Positions 7,022 through 13,924 of a stretch of 20,140 nt of DNA are shown here, one piece after another. The stretch's first letter is position 1. Each line of letters begins with the position of its first letter. Below the pieces are notes generated by a model. The model worked only from the letters and a program-made list of their open reading frames with translations, ran no database searches and was not told the origin of the DNA. The position numbers and the translations under genes are program-made. The stretch comes from DASPKO01 sp035628055 (GTDB lineage Bacteria > Planctomycetota > Phycisphaerae > Phycisphaerales > UBA1924), in assembly GCA_035628055.1 (NCBI GenBank), contig DASPKO010000050.1, positions 1-20,140 on the forward strand. Reading direction: 5' to 3'.

Positions 7022-8011
7022 ATGGAGACCCGGCGGCACGCCGTCGTCGTCGTGGGCGGTTCCGCCGGCGCTCTCGAGCCGCTCGTGCGCCTGACCGCCG
7101 GACTGCCGCGGGAGTTCCCGGCCCCCGTCCTGGTCGTGATCCACGGCGGGGCGGACGCGGGCGACCGGCTTCGGGACATCGTCGCCCGGGCCGCGGCGCT
7201 CCCCGTGCTGGTGGCCGCGGACGGGGCGGTCGCCGCCCCGGGGACGATCTACATCGCCCGGGGGAACTTCCACCTGATGCTCCGGGACGCGACCATCCAG
7301 GTCGCGCAGGGCCCGCGCGAGAACAACTTCCGCCCGGCGATCGACCCGCTCTTCCGCTCGGCGGCCCGGGGCTATCCCGGGCGGGCGATCGCGGTGCTCC
7401 TCTCGGGCGCGCTGGATGACGGCGTCTACGGGATGAGCATGGTGAAGCGCACGGGGGGGATCGCGGTGGTCCAGCACCCCGAGGAGGCCCTGGTCGCCCA
7501 GCTCCCCCTCAACGCCGTGCAGCACGTCGAGGTCGACCACATCGTTCGGAGTTCCGACATGGCCTCCTTGCTCGTCCGCCTGGCCCACGAGATCGAGTCG
7601 GGCCGCGGGGGGACCCCACGGGGCGCGGTTCCCGACGCGCTCCCGGACGTGGCTTCCCCGGACAACATCCCCGCGGGTCCCCCCTCGACGTATTCGTGCC
7701 CGGAGTGCGGCGGCCCGCTCTGGGAGGCGGAGCAGGGCACGGCCCTGCGCTTCCGCTGCATGGAGGGTCACGCCTACGCCGCCGACACGTTCCTGGCATC
7801 CCAGAACGCCAAGCTCGAGGAGGCACTCTGGACGGCCCTGCGGGTGCTCGATCAGCACGTCCAGTTCTCGCAGCGCCTGGCGGAGCGGTCGCGCGCCCGC
7901 CAGCTCAGCAGCTTTGTGCGGATGTACCAGGACCGGGCCGACGAGGCGCGGAGCAAGGCGGATTTGCTCCGCCGCGTGCTGGCGGCCCCGCGCCGCGACC
8001 AGGCGGGTTAG
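7022..8011 (+). CDS. Receiver-less CheB-type methylesterase with C-terminal Cys/His domain
   Basis: The first 185 or so of 329 residues form a CheB methylesterase domain, which removes methyl groups from (or deamidates) glutamyl residues of signalling proteins. The catalytic triad is visible: Ser14 in GGSAG, His41 in VVIHGG, and Asp133 in LSGALDDG. The N-terminal receiver domain that controls classical CheB is absent. After a linker of about 35 residues, a zinc-ribbon-like module has Cys226 and Cys229 (CPECGG) and Cys246/His250 (RCMEGH). A predicted helical tail (about 258-322) follows. I chose the ATG at 7022 because it starts exactly at the beta-strand before the catalytic serine; the frame is open upstream but not family-like. 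It is the first gene of a three-gene operon with the CheB-CheR fusion and the histidine kinase. Its substrate is unknown. Confidence 0.92.
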   Translation: METRRHAVVVVGGSAGALEPLVRLTAGLPREFPAPVLVVIHGGADAGDRLRDIVARAAALPVLVAADGAVAAPGTIYIARGNFHLMLRDATIQVAQGPRENNFRPAIDPLFRSAARGYPGRAIAVLLSGALDDGVYGMSMVKRTGGIAVVQHPEEALVAQLPLNAVQHVEVDHIVRSSDMASLLVRLAHEIESGRGGTPRGAVPDALPDVASPDNIPAGPPSTYSCPECGGPLWEAEQGTALRFRCMEGHAYAADTFLASQNAKLEEALWTALRVLDQHVQFSQRLAERSRARQLSSFVRMYQDRADEARSKADLLRRVLAAPRRDQAG

Positions 8012-8026
8012 GCCCCGCGGGGAGGC

Positions 8027-8071
8027 TCGCCGGCTCGGCGAATCGTGGTTGCCGGCCGAGGCCCGGCCGGC
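8027..8071. other. Two tandem hairpins between cheB and the CheB-CheR gene
   Basis: TCGCCG/CGGCGA (8027-8032 with 8036-8041, 3-base loop) is followed by GCCGGCC/GGCCGGC (8051-8057 with 8065-8071, 7-base loop). They lie in the 139-bp gap after the cheB stop. Neither is followed by a T-tract. They could protect the upstream message end or attenuate read-through, or be chance stems in GC-rich DNA. Confidence 0.3.
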
Positions 8072-8150
8072 GGATGTCCTGTAAGAACTGGTGCCGGGAG
8101 CTTGTACGAGGTAAACTCGCCAGCGCGCCCACGAGGGAGACACTCTCGAG

Positions 8151-11100
8151 GTGCCGCACTCCATGGCCAAGAAGCCACACCAGCGCGGCGCGGCTCCCTC
8201 TCCGGCCCGGGGTTCTCCTCCAAACGGGCGCAGGGGCGGGGACGGTGAGGTGGTGCGCTCCCAGCCCGAGCCCGTCGAGCAGGCACCGGAGGGCGTCGTG
8301 CTCTCGCCGGGGCTTGACGGCGCGCCGGACCCCGCGGGTCGGGAACTCGACTTTCCGATCGTCGGGGTCGGCGCCTCGGCGGGTGGTCTCGAGGCCCTGA
8401 CCGAGCTGCTGGGGGCCGTGTCGGGCGAGGCGGCGCTCTCGTTCCTGATCGTTCAGCACCTGGACCCCACGCACGAGAGCATCCTGGCGAAGCTCCTGGG
8501 CGGGTCCTCGAACCTTACGGTGGTCCAAGCCACCGACCGGGTCACGCTCCGTCCGGGCACGGTCCACGTCATCCCGCCCGACGCGCAGCTCGTGCTCGAG
8601 GCGGACGGACTGCGCGTGGTGCCCGGGCGCGAACCGCGGCGGATGCCGGTCGACGTGCTCTTCCAATCGCTGGCCCAGGTCGCCGGCGAGCGCGCCATCG
8701 GGGTCGTTCTCTCGGGGATGGGGGAGGACGGCGCGGTGGGGCTGCGCGAGATCAAGGCCGCGGGCGGGATTGGCTTCGTGCAGGACCCACAGACCGCGCG
8801 GTTCGACAGCATGCCGCGGGCGGCCCTGGCCACGGGGGTTGCGGACTTCGTCCTCACGCCGCGGCAGATCGGCCTCGAGCTGGAGCGCCTCGCGCAGCAC
8901 CCGTACCTGCACGCGCCCCGGCCGGTGGTGACCGAGCCGATGGCGATCTCCGAGGCGCACCTGCAGCGGCTCTACGTGCTCCTCCGCCAGGCGACGGGCG
9001 TGGACTTCAGCTTCTACAAGACGCCGACGATCAAGCGCCGACTGCAGCGGCGGATGGCGCTCCGCAAGGCGGGCGACGTCGAGGGCTACCTGGCGTTCCT
9101 CGGCGAGCACCCGGCCGAGGTGCGCAGCCTGTACCAGGACATGCTCATCCACGTGACGCGGTTCTTCCGCGAGCCGGAGAGCTTCCGTGCCCTGAGCGAG
9201 ACGGTCTTCCCGGAGGTCGCCCGGGCCCAGGCCGGCGAGGCGCCGGTGCGCGTGTGGGTGCCGGGCTGCTCCACGGGCGAAGAGGCGTACTCGGTTGCGA
9301 TCGCTCTGGAGGAGTTCCTCGGGGACCGGGGCCCGGTGGGCGCGGTGCAGGTCTTCGCGACGGACATCAGCGAGGCCGCCCTGGAGCGGGCGCGGCTCGG
9401 GCAGTACCCGGCGGGCATCGCGGAGGACGTCTCTCCGGAACGGCTGCGGCGCTTCTTCGTCAGGCTCGAGGGGGGGTACCAGATCAGCAAGCCGATCCGG
9501 GAGCGGTGCGTCTTTGCGCGCCAGGACCTCACCCGCGATCCGCCTTTCTCCAAGCTCGACCTGATCGTCTGCCGGAACGTGCTGATCTACCTGGGCCAGC
9601 CGCTGCAGCAGCGGATCATCTCGATCTTCCACTATGCGCTGCGCCCGACCGGGTTCCTGATGCTGGGGGGCTCGGAGACGACCGGCCCGCACGGGGAGCT
9701 CTTCGCGGTCGTGGACAAGAAACACCGCATCTATCGCAAGAAGCTCGTCGACGCCCGCCCGGAGCTCGAGTTCGCGCCGGCGCACGCGCCGGCCCCCGGG
9801 CGCCGCCCCCGCGTGCCCCACCCGGTCCCGGTCCGCGGCAATCCGAGCCTGGACACCGAGGCCATGCGCGTCCTGCTGGACCGCTACGCCCCTCCGGCGG
9901 TCATCGTCGACGCCGACCTGGTGATCACCCAGAGCCGGGGGCGCACCGGCACGTTCCTCGAGTTGCCCACCGGGGGCGCGAGCCTCCACCTGCTGAAGAT
10001 GGCCCGCGAGGGGCTCCTGCACGGGCTGCGGAGCGCGGTGGACGAGGCGCGCCGGACGGGCAAGCCGGCGCGCAAGGAGGCCCTCAACCTGCGCCACGAT
10101 GGCAGGACCCTCGAGGTGGCCGTCGAGGCCGTCCCGCTCAGCGGCGTCGACGGGCACCTGCTGATCGTCTTCCAGGGGGGCCCGGCGGGGACCCACGCGG
10201 CGGGGGAGCCGGGGGAGCCGGGGCACCCGGGCTCGGCGCGGGCGCGGGGGGGATCGCCGTCCGCGCCGGGAGGGGACGCCGCGCACCCCGAGGCGGAGGC
10301 GCACCAGCTCCGCCTCGAGCTCGAGAGCAATCGCGAGTACCTGCACTCGATCATCCAGGACCTCGAGGCCGCCAACGAGGAGCTGCAGTCGGCCAACGAG
10401 GAGATCCTCTCGAGCAACGAGGAGCTGCAGTCGACCAACGAGGAGCTGGACACCGCGCGGGAGGAGCTGCAATCGACCAACGAGGAGATCCAGACCGTCA
10501 ATGAGGAGCTGCACGCGCGCAACGAGGAGCTCAGCCGCGTGAACAGCGACCTGGTGAACCTGCTGGGCGGCCTGCAGATGGCGATCGTGATCGTGGACCA
10601 GCAGCTCCGCATCCGCCGCTTCACGCCCATGGCGGAGCGCGTGCTCAACCTCATCGCCGCCGACGTGGGCCGGCGGATCGGGCACATCAAGCCGGAGATC
10701 GACTGCCCGAACCTCGAGCAGCTCATCACGCGGGTCATCGATGAGGTGACGACGGTGGAGCGGGAGGCACGCGATCATCGGGGCGGGTGGTACGCGCTCC
10801 GCGTGCGCCCGTACAAGAGCGCCGAGAACCGCATCGACGGGGCCGTGCTCTCGCTGGTCGACATCAGCGCCGCGAAGCAGCGCGAGCGCGAGATCAGGGG
10901 GGCGCGCGAGCTGGCGGCGACCCTGCTCGAGCTCCTGCCGATGCCCCTGGCGCTGCTCGACCCGTCCGGGCGCGTGCGCCTGGCCAACCGGGCGCTGGGC
11001 GAGCTGCTGGGGGTTGACCCCGCGGAGCTGCCGGGACGGCGCGCGGCGGAGCTCGGCCCGTTGTGGGGGAGTCGCGAGCTCCTCGACGCCCTGGAACGGG

Positions 11101-11246
11101 CCGGGCCCGAGCCGGTCTCGGTTGCGCTGCCGAATCCGGGCGGGGGAGGCACCCCGCGCTCGGTCACGGTCTCCGTGCGCCGCCTGGGAAGTGACGATGC
11201 GTCCTCCATCCTGATGGCCCTGGCGTCCGGCACGGAGACACTGTGA
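8151..11246 (+). CDS. CheB-CheR-PAS fusion protein with heptad-repeat coiled coil
   Basis: This 1031-residue cytoplasmic protein joins opposing methylation enzymes with sensory domains. After a disordered 65-residue head comes a CheB methylesterase domain (about 68-250) with Ser76 (GASAGG), His103 (VQHLDPTHES) and Asp193 (SGMGEDG). A CheR methyltransferase domain follows (about 264-535), with the SAM-binding segment VWVPGCSTGEEAYS (368-381) and CRNVLIYL (474-481). Next are a PAS-like segment (about 567-676), a Gly/Pro/Ala linker (677-715), a long coil with NEEL-type heptads (738-800) and two PAS-like domains (about 802-910 and 918-1028). There is no receiver or kinase domain. The GTG at 8151 has a purine-rich GAGGGAG 11 bases upstream; the in-frame ATG at 8163, preceded by GAGGTG at 9 bases, is an equally good start (M5). 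The stop overlaps the kinase start by 4 bases, so the two are translationally coupled. Confidence 0.93.
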   Translation: MPHSMAKKPHQRGAAPSPARGSPPNGRRGGDGEVVRSQPEPVEQAPEGVVLSPGLDGAPDPAGRELDFPIVGVGASAGGLEALTELLGAVSGEAALSFLIVQHLDPTHESILAKLLGGSSNLTVVQATDRVTLRPGTVHVIPPDAQLVLEADGLRVVPGREPRRMPVDVLFQSLAQVAGERAIGVVLSGMGEDGAVGLREIKAAGGIGFVQDPQTARFDSMPRAALATGVADFVLTPRQIGLELERLAQHPYLHAPRPVVTEPMAISEAHLQRLYVLLRQATGVDFSFYKTPTIKRRLQRRMALRKAGDVEGYLAFLGEHPAEVRSLYQDMLIHVTRFFREPESFRALSETVFPEVARAQAGEAPVRVWVPGCSTGEEAYSVAIALEEFLGDRGPVGAVQVFATDISEAALERARLGQYPAGIAEDVSPERLRRFFVRLEGGYQISKPIRERCVFARQDLTRDPPFSKLDLIVCRNVLIYLGQPLQQRIISIFHYALRPTGFLMLGGSETTGPHGELFAVVDKKHRIYRKKLVDARPELEFAPAHAPAPGRRPRVPHPVPVRGNPSLDTEAMRVLLDRYAPPAVIVDADLVITQSRGRTGTFLELPTGGASLHLLKMAREGLLHGLRSAVDEARRTGKPARKEALNLRHDGRTLEVAVEAVPLSGVDGHLLIVFQGGPAGTHAAGEPGEPGHPGSARARGGSPSAPGGDAAHPEAEAHQLRLELESNREYLHSIIQDLEAANEELQSANEEILSSNEELQSTNEELDTAREELQSTNEEIQTVNEELHARNEELSRVNSDLVNLLGGLQMAIVIVDQQLRIRRFTPMAERVLNLIAADVGRRIGHIKPEIDCPNLEQLITRVIDEVTTVEREARDHRGGWYALRVRPYKSAENRIDGAVLSLVDISAAKQREREIRGARELAATLLELLPMPLALLDPSGRVRLANRALGELLGVDPAELPGRRAAELGPLWGSRELLDALERAGPEPVSVALPNPGGGGTPRSVTVSVRRLGSDDASSILMALASGTETL
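10362..10550 (+). repeat. 21-bp-periodic coding repeat (nine NEEL-type heptads)
   Basis: Nine consecutive 21-base units encode heptads in residues 738-800 of the CheB-CheR fusion. Most have the form L/I-x-S/T/A-x-N/R-E-E, for example LQSANEE, ILSSNEE and LQSTNEE (twice). The Leu/Ile position and small fourth position fit a coiled coil. Codons vary between units, so the repeat is conserved at the protein level rather than being a recent DNA duplication. Confidence 0.85.
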
Positions 11247-13336
11247 GGGCCGCCAGTGGCTGGGGAACGGACCTACGCATGCTCCCAGGCAAGCCGGGAT
11301 CGGGGATGAGCCGGGCTGAGCTGGTCGCCGAGGTGGCCCGGCTGCGGGCGGCGGTCGAGCAGCTCGGGGGCCTGGCGATCCTGGATGTCCGGCGGGATGC
11401 GGAGCGCGAGCTGGCCTTGGCCGAGCGGGACCAGCTCATCGAGACGCAGCGTCAGCTCGAGGAGGCGCGCGACCAGTACCGCGACCTGTTCAACTTCGCG
11501 CCGGTGGGGTACGTGACGACGGACCGGCACGGGATCATCCGCGCGGTGAACGCCGCCGCCAGCCAGTTGCTCGGTTCCGGGCGCGTCCTGGCGGGCACAC
11601 CTTTCGCGGACCTGGTGCGCGAGGAGGACCGCGGGGCGTACTTTCGGCACATGCGCGAGGCGGCGGGGGGGCAGGTTGGCGTGGCCGATGACGTGGCGCT
11701 GGGAAGCGGGGACGAGGCGGTGCTCGCCCGGCTGGTGACGGTGCGGTCCGGGCACGGCCCCGGCGCGGGGGAGAGGTTCCACACCGCGATCCTGGACGTG
11801 ACGGACAAGGTGCGGGCCCAGGCGGCCCTCCGCGAGCGCGTCGAGATGTTCCACACGCTGGGCGAGGCGGTGCCCGACTTCCTGTGGATGTGCGACGAGA
11901 CGCTTCGCCCGGTCTATCAGAACCCTTCCTGGGCGCGGTACACCGGGCTGACAGGGGCCGAGCTCGCCGAGGCCGGCCTCGAGTCGGTCTTCGACCCCGA
12001 GGACGTGCCGGGGCTGAACGAGCGGTGGGAGGGGGCACGGGAGCGGGGCGGGGAGGCGTTCGAGTTCGAGGCCCGGGTGCGCCGGCACGACGGGGCCTAC
12101 CGCTGGTTCCTCGGGCGCGCCGCCTCCCTGCGCGCCCCGGACGGGCGGCTGACCCGGTGGGTGGGCACGCTCACCGACATCCACGACCGCAAGCGCGCCG
12201 AGGAGGAGCTGGCCCGCTACCGCGATCACCTCGAGACCCAGGTCGCGGAGCGCACCCGCGAGCTCGAGCTCTCGCACCAGCGCCTGCGGCTCTCGGAGCG
12301 GATGGCGGCGCTGGGCACGCTCGTCGCCGGCATCGGGCACGACATGGCCAACCTGCTCCTTCCCATCCGCATCGCCCTCGACCAGCTCGCCACCGCGCCG
12401 GCCCCCGAGGTGCGGGAGCAGACCCGCACGATCCGCGAGTGCACGGACTACATCGAGAGGCTCTGCCGGGGTCTGCGGCTCTTCGCGCTCGACCCCGATC
12501 ACTCCGAGGCGGAGCAGCGGAGCCACCTGGCGGAGTGGTGGTCGCACACGGAGCGGTTCATGCGCAGCGCCCTGCCGCCGCACGTCGTCCTCGAGAACGC
12601 CTTCCCGGCGCGGATCCCGCCGGTGCGGATCGGGCGGGCGGCGCTGACGCAGGCGGTCTTCAACCTGGTGCAGAACGCCGCGGACGTGCTGCGGGGCCGG
12701 CCCGCGGGCCGGGTGCGCGTGTCGGGCGAGTCCGGCGAGCTGGGGGACGGGGCGGCGGTGCGGGTGATCGTGGCCGACGACGGGCCGGGAATGTCACCCG
12801 AGGTGCAGCGTCACTGCCTCGAGCCCTTCTTCACGACCAAGACGCGCGGGCTCTCGACCGGGCTGGGGCTGAGCCTGGTTCACGGGATCGTCGAGAAGGC
12901 GGGGGGGCGCGTGGAGATCGAGACCGCGCCGGAGCGCGGGACGCGGGTCGTCCTGGTCCTGCCCGCGGCGGTCGAGCCCGCCGAGCAGGCCTCGCATCAG
13001 CGCACCGCGCTCCTGAGCCTGGGCGACGAGCGGCTTCAGAGCTTCGCACGCTCGGTGCTGACCGCCTTGGGGTTCCACGTCTCGGAGCGCGGGCGGGTCG
13101 ACGAGCTCAAGCCCACGCTCTGGCTCACGGACCAGGCGAACGGGCGGGACATCCGCCAGGCGATCGAGACCCACCTGGCCGAGTGGGTGATGCTCCTGGG
13201 GCACGACCCCGACGCGGCGGGCATCGCCCATCTCATCGAGCTCGGGTCGTCGCCCCGCCCCACCCTGCTCCAGGAGAAGCTCCGCGAGGTCGCCCACAGC
13301 GCGGGGCCGGCGCTCGGCGACCGGACCCGGCTCTGA
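11243..13336 (+). CDS. PAS-PAS sensor histidine kinase with degenerate receiver-like C-terminus
   Basis: This 697-residue kinase has no membrane segment or signal peptide and is probably cytoplasmic. It has a short coiled N-terminus (about 25-75), PAS1 (about 78-190, YRDLFNFAPVGYVTTD), PAS2 (about 198-316, ending in a PAC-like VGTLTDIHDRKRAEEEL) and a dimerisation helix with phosphoacceptor His366 in GIGHDMANLLLP. The HATPase domain shows an N box (FNLVQNAADVL, about 473-483), DDGPGM (512-517), EPFFTTK (527-533) and STGLGLSLVHGI (538-549). Residues about 586-685 look like a receiver-type fold lacking the acidic pocket. The GTG at 11243 overlaps the upstream stop codon and has GGAG 5 bases before it; ATG codons at 11279 and 11306 are alternative starts. 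The overlap couples it to the CheB-CheR fusion. No cognate response regulator is in view. Confidence 0.93.
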   Translation: MRAASGWGTDLRMLPGKPGSGMSRAELVAEVARLRAAVEQLGGLAILDVRRDAERELALAERDQLIETQRQLEEARDQYRDLFNFAPVGYVTTDRHGIIRAVNAAASQLLGSGRVLAGTPFADLVREEDRGAYFRHMREAAGGQVGVADDVALGSGDEAVLARLVTVRSGHGPGAGERFHTAILDVTDKVRAQAALRERVEMFHTLGEAVPDFLWMCDETLRPVYQNPSWARYTGLTGAELAEAGLESVFDPEDVPGLNERWEGARERGGEAFEFEARVRRHDGAYRWFLGRAASLRAPDGRLTRWVGTLTDIHDRKRAEEELARYRDHLETQVAERTRELELSHQRLRLSERMAALGTLVAGIGHDMANLLLPIRIALDQLATAPAPEVREQTRTIRECTDYIERLCRGLRLFALDPDHSEAEQRSHLAEWWSHTERFMRSALPPHVVLENAFPARIPPVRIGRAALTQAVFNLVQNAADVLRGRPAGRVRVSGESGELGDGAAVRVIVADDGPGMSPEVQRHCLEPFFTTKTRGLSTGLGLSLVHGIVEKAGGRVEIETAPERGTRVVLVLPAAVEPAEQASHQRTALLSLGDERLQSFARSVLTALGFHVSERGRVDELKPTLWLTDQANGRDIRQAIETHLAEWVMLLGHDPDAAGIAHLIELGSSPRPTLLQEKLREVAHSAGPALGDRTRL

Positions 13337-13512
13337 TGATGCGTGGGCGAGCGTCGGACCGGACGCGAGCCGGGCCTTCGTCGCACCGGCGGGGCGCAAC
13401 CGACAGGCGTGGCAGCGGTTCACGCCAGCGGGCGCGCCGGGCGCGCTCGCAACCCGCCCGCCCTCACGCCCTTGCGCGCCGACGGTCAAGGGATCAGTGA
13501 ACAATCTGCAGG

Positions 13513-13521
13513 TTCTGCACA
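13513..13521 (+). promoter_or_regulatory. DnaA-box-like site
   Basis: TTCTGCACA differs from the TTATNCACA consensus at one position. It lies about 400 bp before the dnaA start, in the least GC-rich part of the spacer, 13 bp from a second similar site in the opposite orientation. A single near-match of this kind could occur by chance; its location is what makes it worth recording. Confidence 0.35.
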
Positions 13522-13534
13522 GCGGGGGGATGGG

Positions 13535-13543
13535 CGTGGAGAA
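13535..13543 (-). promoter_or_regulatory. Second DnaA-box-like site, inverted
   Basis: Read on the minus strand this is TTCTCCACG, two mismatches from TTATCCACA. It shares the TTCT-C-AC core with the site at 13513-13521, facing the other way. It is weak alone, and of interest only as a pair. Confidence 0.25.
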
Positions 13544-13618
13544 ACTATTTCCGGCGCGCGATCACGCGAGGATTACAGGCTCTTCGGCCGCGACAGGACG
13601 GGGGACCACTTCTAGCTA

Positions 13619-13647
13619 TTGAGCCACTAGGAGGGCCGCTGTATTCT
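13619..13647 (+). promoter_or_regulatory. Sigma70-like promoter candidate for dnaA
   Basis: TTGAGC (13619-13624) and TATTCT (13642-13647) are separated by exactly 17 bp, each matching four of six consensus bases, in one of the few AT-containing stretches of the spacer. Transcription would start near 13654, giving a leader of about 270 bases before the dnaA GTG. The two DnaA-box-like sites lie 76-106 bp upstream of the -35. Confidence 0.45.
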
Positions 13648-13842
13648 CGCCCCCCGGTCACGGATTCGACCGGGTGGAACTCGGCACGCACGGCCGCATT
13701 CGCGCGGCCGGTCGGGAGAGCGGGTCTGGTCAGCGGCCGATTGGCTCTCGGGGCACCGGCCCCGGCGCGATCTCCGCGCCCGCGCCCGGCGAACCGCGGC
13801 GCCGGATTCCGGATGTCAACGGACTGGGCTGGCTCGAGGTGG

Positions 13843-13859
13843 GCGAACGCGAAGTTCGC
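13843..13859 (+). other. Small hairpin in the dnaA leader
   Basis: GCGAAC (13843-13848) pairs with GTTCGC (13854-13859) over a 5-base loop, about 65 bases before the dnaA start codon. An overlapping alternative palindrome, CGCGAA-G-TTCGCG, is also possible. A regulatory role is speculative. Confidence 0.22.
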
Positions 13860-13924
13860 GGGAGGTCGGCCGCGCGCTGGATGCGCGCGCCGGGTCCCAT
13901 GGCGCGGACCAACGAGGTGCATCT

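Larger units (their letters stand above)
13337..13924. other. 588-bp spacer upstream of dnaA (candidate dnaA regulatory/origin region)
   Basis: No credible gene is present; the open frames across it have Arg/Gly-rich chance composition. The middle part (about 13495-13650) is noticeably less GC-rich than its surroundings. It holds two DnaA-box-like sites in inverted orientation (13513-13521 and 13535-13543) and a sigma70-like promoter (13619-13647). The last 270 bases would be the dnaA leader, with a small hairpin at 13843-13859. Whether this is an origin or only the dnaA control region cannot be decided from the window. Confidence 0.5.

Noticed and set aside
10362..10550. Tandem 21-bp repeat considered as a CRISPR-like or satellite array
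   Set aside because: The units are contiguous, in frame, without spacers, and vary at codon level while keeping the protein heptad, so this is a coding coiled coil.
7905..10778. A 957-codon open frame on the minus strand opposite the CheB-CheR gene
   Set aside because: It is antisense to a well-supported coding region and its composition is typical of a shadow frame; its Leu/Val repeats mirror the heptads on the other strand.
13343..13615. A 90-codon frame in the spacer before dnaA
   Set aside because: There is no ribosome-binding site or recognisable similarity, and the Arg/Gly-rich composition suggests a chance frame; it also crosses the promoter and box region.
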